64,000 nucleotides of DNA, taken from Thalassotalea litorea. GTDB lineage: Bacteria; Pseudomonadota; Gammaproteobacteria; Enterobacterales; Alteromonadaceae. Location of the stretch: NCBI RefSeq assembly GCF_005843925.1, contig NZ_VCBC01000009.1:62001-126000 (forward strand), given 5' to 3'. Positions 19,192 through 28,709 of this stretch are shown piece after piece. Positions within the stretch are counted from its first letter, which is position 1. Each line of letters starts with the position of its first letter. Both the position numbers and the translations under genes were made by a program. The notes under the pieces are model-generated. The model had not been told where the DNA came from. It was given only the letters and a program-made list of their open reading frames with translations, and searched no databases.

Positions 19192-21771
19192 ATGTCAGTT
19201 AAATTTAGCAAGCGCAGTTTAGCGTTGGCAGTATCGGTGGCTTTATCAAGTCAATCGGCACTGGCAGCAGAAGAAGCTGCTCAAGAAGCGGTTGCCGAAG
19301 AGGATATCGAACAAATCGTTGTCGTTGGTAGTCGTGCGGCACCTCGTTCAGTCGCTGATTCACCGGTTCCAGTCGATGTAGTTGATGGCGATGAGTTAAG
19401 AAAGTCTGGCTCGTCAGATATGCTTGACCTGTTAGTCGCATCGGTTCCATCATTTGCGGCTCGTGCTCAACCTATCAGTGATGCTGCAACCTTGGTTCGC
19501 CCGGTAAACCTACGTGGTCTATCTTCCGACTCAACATTGATTTTACTTAACGGTAAGCGTCGTCACCGTGCATCGGTTATCGCTTTCCAGGGTGGTGGTG
19601 TCAACGATGGTGCCCAAGGCCCAGATATCTCAGTGATCCCGTCGGTTGCGTTAAAGCAAGTCGAAGTACTTCGTGATGGTGCATCTGCACAATATGGCTC
19701 CGATGCGATTGCGGGTGTGATGAACTTCGTATTGAAAGATGATGCCGACGGTGGCTCGATTTCAGCCAAATACGGTGAGTATTACGAAGGTGACGGCGGT
19801 ACAACCACGGTTGATGGTAACATTGGTCTACCTCTTGGTGATGACGGCTTTGCTAACTTTAGTTTTCAGTTGAAAAATGCTGATGCGACCTCCCGAAGTG
19901 TACAACGTCCAGATGCTGCAGGTTTGATTGCCGCTGGTAATACGGATGTTGGTAATCCAGCCCAAATCTGGGGTCTGCCAGAAATCGAAGACGATATTAC
20001 TCTATTTGGTAATGTTGGTTTGGATATCGGTTCTGATAAAGAAGTTTATCTATTTGGTAACTACTCAGAGCGTGATGTGACCGGTGGTTTCTATTATCGT
20101 AACCCACATAACCGTGGTAACGTTTATTCCATCGATGGTGGTGAGACCTTACTTGTTGGTGATGTGGCTCAAGCATCCGGTGCACCTCGCACTTGTGCGG
20201 TCGTGCCAGCGAACGTTGATAATGTTTTGAACACTCAGGCATATCAGGACATGGTTGCGGATCCAAACTGTTTCTCAATGAACCAAATCTTCCCAGGCGG
20301 TTATACACCAGCATTTGGTGGTAATATCACCGATACATCGCTTACCGGTGGGGTACGTGGTGATTTTAATGACGGCTTCATGGATGGTGTATATTTTGAT
20401 TTAAGTGCCTCGGTGGGTCGTAACGAATCTGACTTTAACCTGGCAAATACCTTAAACCCTTCTTTAGGCTTAAGCACTCCAACGGAATTTGATACCGGTA
20501 AATACATTCAATTGGAAAAAACCATTAACTTTGATTTAAGTAAGGGTTTTGACTTTGGTTTGTATGAACCAGTAAATATCGCGGGTGGTCTTGAGTGGCG
20601 CGAAGAAAGCTTTGAAATCATTGCGGGTGAAGAATCTTCCTGGAAGGCGGGTCCTTATGCCGATCAGGGTTTCAACATCGGTTCTCACGGTTTTAAAGGC
20701 TTTGGTCCTGAATCTCAAGGCGTCAACACTCGTCGTAATATTGCTGCGTATTTAGATACTGAATTCTATTTCAGTGACGCATTTATGGCAGGTGCCGCAG
20801 TACGCTGGGAAGACTATGACAGTTTTGGTAGCACCTTCGATTACAAAATCACGGGTCAGTTCTCAATCACGGATGACTGGTCATTGCGTGCATCCCACAG
20901 TACGGGTTTCCGTGCTCCAACGGTTGGTCAGGCAAACGTGGTTAACACCCAGACATCCCTTATCAATGGTGAGTTGATTCAAACTTTCCTTGCACCAGCG
21001 ACCGATCCATTGTCAGCGTATTATGGCGCGGAAGTTTTAACGCCAGAAGAATCTACCAGTTATACCTTTGGTACGGTTCTACAATTCGGTGAGCTATTTA
21101 TTACTGCCGATATCTACAGCATTGAAGTGAAAGATCGTCTTGCACAAACGTCACAAATCGACGTGGAAGCTGATGACTATGATGATCTTCGCGCTGCAGG
21201 TGTACAAAACCCAGAATTGATTTCAGCGGTGACCTACTTTGCCAATGACTTTAATACCACGACTTCTGGTTTAGACGTCGTTGCTAACTACAACATGGAA
21301 ATGTTTGGTGGCGAATCAGGGTTCAGCCTGGCCTATAACTACAACAAAACTGAAGTCGATAGCGTTGACGTTCAGGATGATGGTTCGGTACGTACAGGTC
21401 CAGACAAGGTAAGACGTTTGGAAGAAGGTATGCCTGAGCATCGCGGAACCTTTACCGTGAGCCAGAGCTGGGATTCTTTCGGCATGTTTGTTCGTGCAAA
21501 CTACTTTGGTGAATACTGGGCGGTTCATGCTGATGATGCTGGCCCGGGTGGTTGGAACCAAGATGCAGATTCTGCAATCACGTTCGACGCCGAAGTCAGT
21601 TACTTCATGAGTGAGCACTTTACCTTTACCTTAGGTGCGAACAACATCTTCGATCAGGAAGCGGAACGCATTCCTGATGAATTCAACGGTGTTGGTGGTC
21701 AGTACTATGAAAGTGGTCCGTTCGACTATAACGGCGGATACTACTACGGTAAAATCACGTATAGCTTCTAA
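19192..21771 (+). CDS. TonB-dependent outer-membrane receptor (1)
   Basis: I start at the ATG after CAGGGAGTTAAT, giving 859 residues beginning MSVKFSKRSLALAVSVALSS; the frame is open further upstream but that part is not signal-like. The signal peptide ends near ALA-AEE (about 25). A TonB-box-like EQIVVVGSR is near 40-48. The plug domain has PVPVDVVDGDELRKSGSSDMLDLL, NLRGLSSDSTLILLNGKRR and VEVLRDGASAQYGSDAIAGVMNFVL. The beta barrel ends in a terminal Phe (KITYSF). It is an energy-coupled importer of a large substrate; the ligand cannot be told from sequence. Similar receptors in this order often take up peptides or glycans. Monocistronic, with a strong terminator at once after the stop. Confidence 0.92.
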   Translation: MSVKFSKRSLALAVSVALSSQSALAAEEAAQEAVAEEDIEQIVVVGSRAAPRSVADSPVPVDVVDGDELRKSGSSDMLDLLVASVPSFAARAQPISDAATLVRPVNLRGLSSDSTLILLNGKRRHRASVIAFQGGGVNDGAQGPDISVIPSVALKQVEVLRDGASAQYGSDAIAGVMNFVLKDDADGGSISAKYGEYYEGDGGTTTVDGNIGLPLGDDGFANFSFQLKNADATSRSVQRPDAAGLIAAGNTDVGNPAQIWGLPEIEDDITLFGNVGLDIGSDKEVYLFGNYSERDVTGGFYYRNPHNRGNVYSIDGGETLLVGDVAQASGAPRTCAVVPANVDNVLNTQAYQDMVADPNCFSMNQIFPGGYTPAFGGNITDTSLTGGVRGDFNDGFMDGVYFDLSASVGRNESDFNLANTLNPSLGLSTPTEFDTGKYIQLEKTINFDLSKGFDFGLYEPVNIAGGLEWREESFEIIAGEESSWKAGPYADQGFNIGSHGFKGFGPESQGVNTRRNIAAYLDTEFYFSDAFMAGAAVRWEDYDSFGSTFDYKITGQFSITDDWSLRASHSTGFRAPTVGQANVVNTQTSLINGELIQTFLAPATDPLSAYYGAEVLTPEESTSYTFGTVLQFGELFITADIYSIEVKDRLAQTSQIDVEADDYDDLRAAGVQNPELISAVTYFANDFNTTTSGLDVVANYNMEMFGGESGFSLAYNYNKTEVDSVDVQDDGSVRTGPDKVRRLEEGMPEHRGTFTVSQSWDSFGMFVRANYFGEYWAVHADDAGPGGWNQDADSAITFDAEVSYFMSEHFTFTLGANNIFDQEAERIPDEFNGVGGQYYESGPFDYNGGYYYGKITYSF

Positions 21772-21785
21772 TAAAGAACGCGTTT

Positions 21786-21811
21786 AAAAAAGGACCTTCG
21801 GGTCCTTTTTT
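21786..21811 (+). terminator. Terminator of TonB receptor 1
   Basis: AAAAAAGGACC-TTCG-GGTCCTTTTTT: an UUCG tetraloop hairpin with a T run, 15 bp after the stop codon. Confidence 0.92.
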
Positions 21812-21827
21812 GTTTTTGGAAGCGGCA

Positions 21828-22098
21828 GTGGAGTCAAGACGATAAATGTCTTGAAGGTGGAGTCGAAGCAAAAACGCTTCGAGGGTGGAGTTGACGTACG
21901 ACGTCGATGGTGGAGTCGAGATAAAACTCTCGAGGATAATCACATGGCCGGATCCCGTATTGCTTTACGCAGTGACGCTCCGACTTGGCTGTTCTCGAAA
22001 CAGCGTTTACCCTCAGCTGATGCATCAGCGTTCCCGAAGTGGCTTTTTCAGCCACGTACTCGGAGTATCGTTTACGATACGTACATTGCGATGCGTAC
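21828..22098. repeat. Serial hairpin array between convergent genes (BIME-like)
   Basis: Block 1 (21828-21935) has four units, each GTGGAG followed by a short palindrome whose sequence differs between units while its arms stay complementary: TCAAGAC/GTCTTGA (21834-21854), TCGAAGC/GCTTCGA (21863-21882), TTGACGT/ACGTCGA (21891-21907, one G-T pair), TCGAGA/TCTCGA (21916-21933). Block 2 (about 21956-22098) continues with GCTGTT/AACAGC (21988-22004), GCTGATGCATCAGC (22016-22029), GTGGCT/AGCCAC (22039-22055), GTATCGT/ACGATAC (22065-22080) and GTACAT/ATGCGTAC (22081-22098). Position between the 3' ends of two convergent genes is typical of REP/BIME elements. No known family is assigned. Confidence 0.8.
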
Positions 22099-22107
22099 TT
22101 TGCCTAG

Positions 22108-25100
22108 CTATTTCACCAGTTGTTTAATTGTCCGTTTTAATGCTGCAGGTTTTACCGGCTTATTCAAAAACTGAAAACCCTGTTCACGAATTGCTTCGCG
22201 AATTTCTTCACTGTGATCGGCACTATTCATAATTATCGGAATATCACTATCGACTTGTTGGTGTATAAACTTAACCACTTCCAGGCCGGTAACGCCATCG
22301 TCTAAATGAAAGTCAGCAATAATCAAATGCGGTTGGTGTTGTTCGGTTACCTGGACTGCCATATCTTGATCTTTTGCCTGCCAGGCTTGGCATCCCCATT
22401 CACTCAGGCGTTTATCCATCGCCGATAGCACCGCATCATCATTATCAATAATTAATACTTTTAATGACTTAAGGTCCTGGTGGTTTACCGGGTTAACTGG
22501 GTTGAGCGCCACCGTAGGGATGGGGTTATCGCTTAACATTATCACCGGTAACTGAATGCTAAACTCACTACCATGACCAAACTCAGATTTTAGGGACAGT
22601 TCGATACCAAGGATCTTGCAGATCCTTGATGTGATCGCCAGACCCAGCCCCAGACCTTGTTCCTTGTTTTTATTAATTTGTTCAAAGTCGTTAAATATCC
22701 GCTGTTGATCTTCATCTCGTATACCAATACCGCTATCTTTTATGTGTAAGAATATCGAGTTGAGCTTACGCTCAAGGACAAGTTCCACTTTCCCGTGGGA
22801 GGTGTAGCGAATGGCATTGGTCAATAAGTTTTGAATTACCCGGCGCAGCAGAGTTTTATCACTGCGGGTACCGACGTTTTCGATATTCGCATGAAACTCC
22901 AGTCCTTTTTCTTCGGCCATCATCTTAAACTCTTCACAAATGGGTTGTAAAAAGGTGCCCAGATAGAAATCGTCAATATGTGGGCGAATGGTGCCGGCGT
23001 CGAGTTTGGTGAGTTCTAAAATTGACGAGAGCAACTGCTCGGCATTTTCCAGAGAATGACTGATATTTTTACTCAGGTCGCGAATATCATCACGGTCACA
23101 CTTTTCCTGTAAGATGGACGAAAACAGATTGGCCGCATTAAAGGGTTGCAATAAATCATGGCTTAGTGCGGCAAAGTAACGGGACTTGTTGATATTGGCT
23201 TGCTCAGCATCCTGTTTCGCTTCCCCTAGGGCTTTATTCAATCGCTGCAAATCTTCGGTACGTTGTTCTACTCGACTCTCTAGGTGCGCATTGATTTCTT
23301 CTAACGCCTTTTGGGTTTTTACAAACTCAGTAATGTCGGCATAGGTAGTCACGAAGCCACCACCAGGTAACGGGTTGCCATTCATTTCATAGACTTGTCC
23401 AGACTTTTGAACTCGCTGAAAACGATAGGGAATACCTTGTTGTAAGTAGGTAATGCGTTTTTCCACTTCCTGTTGTTTCGAACTTCCCCCGAAAAAGCCG
23501 CGGTTGGCATTAAAGCGGATAATTTCTTCTACCGGGCGGCCGACAAAAATCTCTTCGTCCGGGTAGTTAAACATTTCGATGTAGCGACGATTCCAGGCGA
23601 CTAATCTTAATTCTTTATCGACGACCGAAATCCCCTGATTGACGTTTTGAATGGTGGCTTGTAACAAGGAACGATTAAAACGCAGTAATTCACTGGCTTC
23701 ATCGACAATATCGACCACATCATTTACCAGAGCATGGCGCTGGCTTTTTGCGGAATTAAGAAGCAAACGAGCCGAGGGGCCACCTATCACACCGGATAAT
23801 TCCTGTTCGACTTTTGCCTCAAACTCACCGGTAATCAGATACTCATCATGCACTTGTTTATTGCCATAGTAGTTTCCGATTAACGTATCGGCGTACGTCA
23901 CGCCAAAGAATCGAACCAACAAAATACGCACATCTCCCAAGGTTAAAGGCGTATTCCCATAAGAGAAATGTTCGCTGTCGTGCTTGACGCGAATGTAGTT
24001 GCGAGCCTGCAATTGTTCACTCATTGACGGGGCGGTTGTCAGGCTAAAATAGATAAATGTCAGGATATTTAAGCCTAGGCTCATTAATACCCCATGGGAG
24101 ATAAAATCGATATCCACGGTAAACAGTGCGGTGGGGATCAGCCATTCAAATCCAAACAAGCCCTGGGCGAAATAGTGTTGGTAAAACTGAGAGTCTTGCA
24201 GCATTGAAGGTAGCAGTAACGTATATGCCCAGACTAAAGTGCCGATGACAATACTGCGATATGCGGCCTTATGATTGGCTTTGCTCCATAGCAAGCCGAG
24301 AAGCATTGCCGGTGAAAATTGCGCAACTAAAGTCATCGCCATCAGACCGGTGACCGCCAATAGTTCGGAATTCGATATCGATTGATAGTACGCCCAGGCG
24401 GCGAATAAAATGACGGCAATGGTAATGCGGCGGATAATCAATAATCGGTTCGGACTCAATTGTTGACTATCGACAAGTGATGTTCGTTTTCCTTGCTCAT
24501 GGGCCAGAAGTTTCGGGGTGATCAGGTCGTTGGAAACCATAATGCTAAGCACTATTGTGGCAACAATAACCATAGACGTGGCGGCGGAAAAACCACCGAG
24601 ATAAGATACCAAAGTCATCAGATCATTGTTTGCGTATATTGGCAACTGCAACATAAAAGAATCACTGCCGATATCCTGATTGGCAAACAGAATTAGGCCG
24701 GCATAGGCGATAGGTAAGGCAAATAAGTTTAATGCGATCAAAAATAACGGAAATAGCCAGCGCGCACTTTTCAGTTCTAACTCGCTTTTTTGCTCGATAA
24801 AGGCCATGTGAAATTGTCTGGGTAGGCAAAACATCATCAACACGCCAAGTAACGCTTGGGTCAGATAAACATAACCAGGCGGAGCCTTGATGGCGGTGAG
24901 TGCGGAGTGCTCTTTGGCGGCATGTAGCAACTCTGTCGGCGAAGCAAAAATCCAGAAGCAGACAAAGATACCAACCAGTAAAAATGTGACCAGTTTAACA
25001 ATGGATTCAAAGCCGATTGCCAGTAGCAAGCCAGGATTTTGTTCTGATGGGCGAATGCGGCGAGTACCGAATAAAATTGCAAAGATTGCCAGCATCACGG

Positions 25101-25584
25101 TAAATACCAGGGAGATATCTACCCAGCCAGTGACTCCTTGATATTGAGTGACGGCGGTAAAACTATCGGTTATCGCACGTAGCTGAAGCGCGATATAGGG
25201 AATAATGGCACATACAGATACTAAGGTAATCAATCCGGCAAGTCGGGTTGATTTTCCATATCGGGACGAGATGAAATCTGCCAAAGAGGTCAGCGACTGC
25301 TGACGACAGATTTCTGCAACCTTTAACACCAATGGCCAGGCGAGGATAAAGGTGATGATTGCCCCAGCATACGTGGGTGTTAACCACCACCCCGTAGTCG
25401 CGGCCTGCCCGGTGACACCATAAAATGCCCATGAAGTACAATACACCCCCAGGCCGAGGCTGTAGACAACGGGTTTGAATCGCTTGGGCAGTTGATATTT
25501 ATCACCAATAAAGGCAATTAAAAACAAAAGGATCAGATAACAAATGGTTACCAGAACCATCAATGATATGGGTAACATGGACAA
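22108..25584 (-). CDS. Sodium:solute symporter-like hybrid sensor histidine kinase with receiver domain
   Basis: 1158 residues. Residues 1-520 form a 12-13-helix sodium:solute symporter (SSS/PutP) type domain (YSLGLGVYCTSWAFYGVTGQ near 42-61). A linker and a PAS domain follow (about 655-760, NVNQGISVVDKELRLVAWNRR). A coiled coil leads to HisKA with the phospho-acceptor H809 in FAALSHDLLQPFNA, HATPase (NLLTNAIRYTS, DSGIGIRDED, GLGLGLAI) and a C-terminal receiver with D1091 in LIIADFHLDDG. The architecture is that of CbrA-like kinases, which sense nutrient or transport status, with an added receiver. No response regulator gene is adjacent, so its phosphorelay partner is elsewhere. It is convergent with TonB receptor 1. 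Confidence 0.92.
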   Translation of the reverse strand: MSMLPISLMVLVTICYLILLFLIAFIGDKYQLPKRFKPVVYSLGLGVYCTSWAFYGVTGQAATTGWWLTPTYAGAIITFILAWPLVLKVAEICRQQSLTSLADFISSRYGKSTRLAGLITLVSVCAIIPYIALQLRAITDSFTAVTQYQGVTGWVDISLVFTVMLAIFAILFGTRRIRPSEQNPGLLLAIGFESIVKLVTFLLVGIFVCFWIFASPTELLHAAKEHSALTAIKAPPGYVYLTQALLGVLMMFCLPRQFHMAFIEQKSELELKSARWLFPLFLIALNLFALPIAYAGLILFANQDIGSDSFMLQLPIYANNDLMTLVSYLGGFSAATSMVIVATIVLSIMVSNDLITPKLLAHEQGKRTSLVDSQQLSPNRLLIIRRITIAVILFAAWAYYQSISNSELLAVTGLMAMTLVAQFSPAMLLGLLWSKANHKAAYRSIVIGTLVWAYTLLLPSMLQDSQFYQHYFAQGLFGFEWLIPTALFTVDIDFISHGVLMSLGLNILTFIYFSLTTAPSMSEQLQARNYIRVKHDSEHFSYGNTPLTLGDVRILLVRFFGVTYADTLIGNYYGNKQVHDEYLITGEFEAKVEQELSGVIGGPSARLLLNSAKSQRHALVNDVVDIVDEASELLRFNRSLLQATIQNVNQGISVVDKELRLVAWNRRYIEMFNYPDEEIFVGRPVEEIIRFNANRGFFGGSSKQQEVEKRITYLQQGIPYRFQRVQKSGQVYEMNGNPLPGGGFVTTYADITEFVKTQKALEEINAHLESRVEQRTEDLQRLNKALGEAKQDAEQANINKSRYFAALSHDLLQPFNAANLFSSILQEKCDRDDIRDLSKNISHSLENAEQLLSSILELTKLDAGTIRPHIDDFYLGTFLQPICEEFKMMAEEKGLEFHANIENVGTRSDKTLLRRVIQNLLTNAIRYTSHGKVELVLERKLNSIFLHIKDSGIGIRDEDQQRIFNDFEQINKNKEQGLGLGLAITSRICKILGIELSLKSEFGHGSEFSIQLPVIMLSDNPIPTVALNPVNPVNHQDLKSLKVLIIDNDDAVLSAMDKRLSEWGCQAWQAKDQDMAVQVTEQHQPHLIIADFHLDDGVTGLEVVKFIHQQVDSDIPIIMNSADHSEEIREAIREQGFQFLNKPVKPAALKRTIKQLVK

Positions 25585-25631
25585 AAATTTCTTATTCTTT
25601 TTTATCCATACTAACTATTTTTTTCCGGTTG

Positions 25632-27146
25632 TCATCTATTACCTAACGGATAGTGACGATGTACAACGTTTTTCGGCGTCAATGGATATCGCCGCCGGCA
25701 GCGCCACAGCGCAATCAGCAGTAATAATGGCCATTGCGATAAAGCGGCACCATCATCATTGTTGGTGGTTGTTTTACTCGCATCAAATGGAAACGCATCC
25801 CGATTATCGCCAATCCCATCGTTATCAGAATCTTTTGATTCACTGTCATCGAATGGGAAAGCATCACTATTGTCGCCTACACCATCATTATCGCTGTCCA
25901 GCCATTCCAGAGGGTTAAGTGGAAAAGCGTCTTCGCTGTCGATGACATTGTCATTGTCATCATCATTATCGGTATGGTTGTCGGTGCCATCATTGTCGTA
26001 ATCTTCGCTACTTGCTGGTGGTACTTCGTCATCTGGTGCATCAATATCATTCGGGTCGCCCGCAAGTAGCCGAATGCGATGATGAAAAGGTGTGTAGTTA
26101 TTGTCAGGGTTGAGATCAGCCTCATTGGCATTGGTTTGTATATCGATAATGAGGGTGTAATTGCCTAATGGGTAATCGTCACTAAATGGCATAACTAGAC
26201 GTTTAGTGATTAGCTGACTTTCCGAATGGGTTACGGTTGGTGAAATAAAATGTTGAGCAAATGCTTGATAGAGGTTTGCACGAAAACCATTGGTGTCATA
26301 ATCGCTTGAGCTAAGGAGATAAAAAGAGGCGGTGGCATTACTCTTTATGTTGCCTAAATCCAGATAGACAAAACTAATTTCAATACTTTTTCCCTGTCGA
26401 ATCTGGGTTGATGCTGGTTTAGGTAACGGCACATTGTAGCGGCCATTGCTACTACTTTGATACAAGGTGATTGCTAGATCTAAGGCACTTTGATCACTTG
26501 TATATAAATTGCGCAGGCCGGCTATTTCATCGGCAACAGGGACTCGCTGGTAAAGATAACCGACGCTTGGGCCTGGTGAACTGGGTCTGAGATTTGAGGG
26601 GGCGGGTAGATTCCCGGTTTCATGATCCAGACCCGACATATGACCGATTTCATGAACCAGCACCGATTGCAAGTTATGACGGCGTGAATTGAGATCCTGT
26701 TGGGTCAGAGACGGGTCTTTATTTTCTACCAGCCAACTGTAGCTGTTATTGAGGCTGATATCGGCTTCAGAAAATTCACAGCTGCTCTGATAATATTCAA
26801 ATTGGGTGATGCCAAGGGTATCGCTGTCGAGATCATCGCTAAAGTAAACCTTGTTGATACCATCCCCGAGGGCCGATGATGTCGAGTTGTCATTGCTGAT
26901 CGCATATTGCAAATTACTGCCAATAACATTGTTCCAGGAATTGATTGCAAAGATGGCGGCGTTGCGAAACGCGCTATCGCGCGGAAAAGATATATCGGAC
27001 AAACTAATGGTGGTAACACCATCAGGCCAGTGTAACGCGCCCTGGTCATTGTTGCAGGTATAATACTGGCTTGCAGTTGCCGGTTTTAACAAGACCAACA
27101 CAAGCGTCATAAACAGCAACGTGACACGGATGCGATTGTATTTCAT
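25632..27146 (-). CDS. Secreted matrixin-like metalloprotease with thrombospondin type-3 repeats
   Basis: 504 residues. A signal peptide (to about residue 26, ATASQ) precedes a metzincin-type catalytic domain with HEIGHMSGLDH (zinc ligands H165, H169, H175; catalytic E166). A middle CARDB-like segment (about 220-360) leads to calcium-binding thrombospondin type-3 repeats of the DSDNDGVGDNSDAFPFD kind (about 380-455). The end, GAALSQWPLLLLIALWRCRRR, is a hydrophobic helix plus Arg cluster, like a GlyGly-CTERM/rhombosortase sorting tail, although the GG is replaced by GA. So it is probably exported and surface-processed. Its start overlaps the stop of the upstream gene (ATGA), which implies translational coupling. 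Confidence 0.88.
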   Translation of the reverse strand: MKYNRIRVTLLFMTLVLVLLKPATASQYYTCNNDQGALHWPDGVTTISLSDISFPRDSAFRNAAIFAINSWNNVIGSNLQYAISNDNSTSSALGDGINKVYFSDDLDSDTLGITQFEYYQSSCEFSEADISLNNSYSWLVENKDPSLTQQDLNSRRHNLQSVLVHEIGHMSGLDHETGNLPAPSNLRPSSPGPSVGYLYQRVPVADEIAGLRNLYTSDQSALDLAITLYQSSSNGRYNVPLPKPASTQIRQGKSIEISFVYLDLGNIKSNATASFYLLSSSDYDTNGFRANLYQAFAQHFISPTVTHSESQLITKRLVMPFSDDYPLGNYTLIIDIQTNANEADLNPDNNYTPFHHRIRLLAGDPNDIDAPDDEVPPASSEDYDNDGTDNHTDNDDDNDNVIDSEDAFPLNPLEWLDSDNDGVGDNSDAFPFDDSESKDSDNDGIGDNRDAFPFDASKTTTNNDDGAALSQWPLLLLIALWRCRRRYPLTPKNVVHRHYPLGNR

Positions 27147-27829
27147 TGCTGACTCATTTTTAATTCAGTGGCATTGTGCCGTGGCAGGGTATAGGTTTCA
27201 GGGTGAACACTTTCTAATTGTGTTGTCCTTTTCGTCACGGTTACTCGGCTAATGGATTCGATAAATTGCGCTTCTGTCATTGGTGTTAGCAGAGGCGTAG
27301 TTTCAGCCGGTTCTGGCGCTCCAATCAGAATAACATCTGGCACGGTTAATCTTTGTACCTGGATTTGATCATTGACGATGCCAAGCACTGGGTTTAATTG
27401 ATAATCGTGAACCATATTTTCGTTAACCACAAACATGCCCTGGCCCCAACCGGAGATAGGTACCATACGCTTGCCATTACCTTGCAAAAATAAGATGAGG
27501 TTTTGTGCCAGTTTAAATTGTGGCGCGCCCTGAATCTTTTGTACTAAACCGTTGACTTCGCCGCCGTGGCTGACCAGAGTAAACTCCGCAAAAGCGTAGT
27601 CTCCCCGATGCAAATCCAGATTGGTAAGGGTAACAAATGTGACTATGGTGCCATTGTCTAATCGGCGGCTGCTTATCTGCTGAACCTGTCCTTGCATAAT
27701 GGCATCCGCATTCAAGACCAATTCAGTAAAAGAACGGTATTTCAGCGCCGTTGCCAAAGACTGACAGGAAAACAAAGCAATGCTGATAAATATCAGAGAG
27801 TTCACGAATCGATTACGGATACGCAGCAT
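27143..27829 (-). CDS. Exported protein of unknown function, coupled to the metalloprotease
   Basis: 228 residues with a signal peptide (about 1-27, SIALFSCQSLATA). The mature part begins LKYRSFTELVLNADAIMQGQVQQ, a pattern seen in small exported proteins next to bacterial matrixin-type proteases. It continues as a beta-rich domain (TIVTFVTLTNLDLHRGDY, EFTLVSHGGEVNG) and ends in a less structured tail. The stop codon overlaps the start of the metalloprotease by 4 bases, so the two are made together. An inhibitor, chaperone or substrate-binding role for the protease is plausible but not shown. I cannot name a domain with certainty. Confidence 0.7.
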   Translation of the reverse strand: MLRIRNRFVNSLIFISIALFSCQSLATALKYRSFTELVLNADAIMQGQVQQISSRRLDNGTIVTFVTLTNLDLHRGDYAFAEFTLVSHGGEVNGLVQKIQGAPQFKLAQNLILFLQGNGKRMVPISGWGQGMFVVNENMVHDYQLNPVLGIVNDQIQVQRLTVPDVILIGAPEPAETTPLLTPMTEAQFIESISRVTVTKRTTQLESVHPETYTLPRHNATELKMSQQ

Positions 27830-27876
27830 AGAGTCAATTCTCTTGTTTAGATAAACAAAAACTCAGTAGCTGCACT

Positions 27877-28175
27877 TTAATGCGCTTCGTTATTGGACCG
27901 TTTACGACTGTTGTTTGCGACCCAAAACAAAGAAAGATTACTGATGTGAAAATCGTCCATTGATTTACAATCTCGCCCTATAAAATCACAGGTATTTGGG
28001 CTTGTCCTGATACCTGTTTGCTTGACCGAACCTAGCCAAATACTGTTATCTTCGATCCGCAGGCCGGTGTACTTCTCTAAGCTTAGCTCAACCTTTGGCT
28101 CCTGGTAGGCGATTGATGTAAAGATTGGCAGCAAGGGTTGCAGAGGCGAATATGGAAAAGGCCAGCGCTATCGCT
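27877..28175 (-). pseudogene. Probable remnant of a small exported protein
   Basis: On the minus strand a signal-peptide-like run (LAAIALAFSIFASATLA, about 28170-28120) has no start codon and soon ends in a stop. A different frame then continues for 85 codons from a TTG at 28134 (YTGLRIEDNSIWLGSVKQTG and further, to 27877). Together they look like one short exported protein broken by a frameshift and loss of the start. I do not recognise the mature part. It lies just upstream of the protease pair on the same strand. It could also be a chance open frame. Confidence 0.3.
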
Positions 28176-28281
28176 GCCAGCCCTGATATTTACCCCTGAT
28201 TTATATAATTATTTATACAAATACATAGGCATATGCGAATACGAATAGACACGCAAACATCTATGCAAATGCTAGAAGTGC

Positions 28282-28521
28282 TTACTCAGCCTTTAAACGA
28301 GCATAAAGTGCATCCTTGAGGGCTGCCCGATGCTTTTTCATTTCATTGAAGTGTTCATCATCTGTGGGAACGTTGTTTTTTTCCAGGGTTCGAATTTCTT
28401 TATCTAGCTGATGATATTCATCACTTTGGGTTTTAAACGACTGATCTGAAGCTTTCAGCGATTGGATCTTTTCTGCATATTCAGGGAAGTCGATATCGAG
28501 AGCATGGTTTTCAATAGGCAT
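28282..28521 (-). CDS. DUF465 (YdcH family) small protein
   Basis: 79 residues, hydrophilic and helical. EYAEKIQSLKASDQSFKTQSDEYHQLDKEI followed by RTLEKNN and a C-terminal LKDALYARLKAE is the DUF465/YdcH pattern: a short helical hairpin or coiled coil. The cellular role is unknown. An AAGG ribosome site precedes the ATG. Monocistronic. The 140 bp downstream, towards the remnant gene, hold only AT-rich sequence. Confidence 0.85.
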   Translation of the reverse strand: MPIENHALDIDFPEYAEKIQSLKASDQSFKTQSDEYHQLDKEIRTLEKNNVPTDDEHFNEMKKHRAALKDALYARLKAE

Positions 28522-28709
28522 AGTTAACCTTCGTTTGTTGAACTTTGGTGGGTTGTAGCATTAAAACTTTAAAGAAAGTATAGGCAACATTTCTGTCTCC
28601 ACGAAAGCCATTGGCGAAAATCACGGTCGACTGTTAAAGCAATTATCAAAGGGTTGGCCATTTTGGTATAAGCTTAATGTTAAATTACTTTACTTTGTGG
28701 AGAGGATTA

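Noticed and set aside
21828..22098. CRISPR array reading of the hairpin series
   Set aside because: No constant direct repeat of 24-40 bp with unique spacers of equal length, and no cas genes in the window.
21851..22174. Frames of 60-107 codons over the hairpin array
   Set aside because: They overlap the array and the end of the kinase gene; content is palindromic sequence with no start context.
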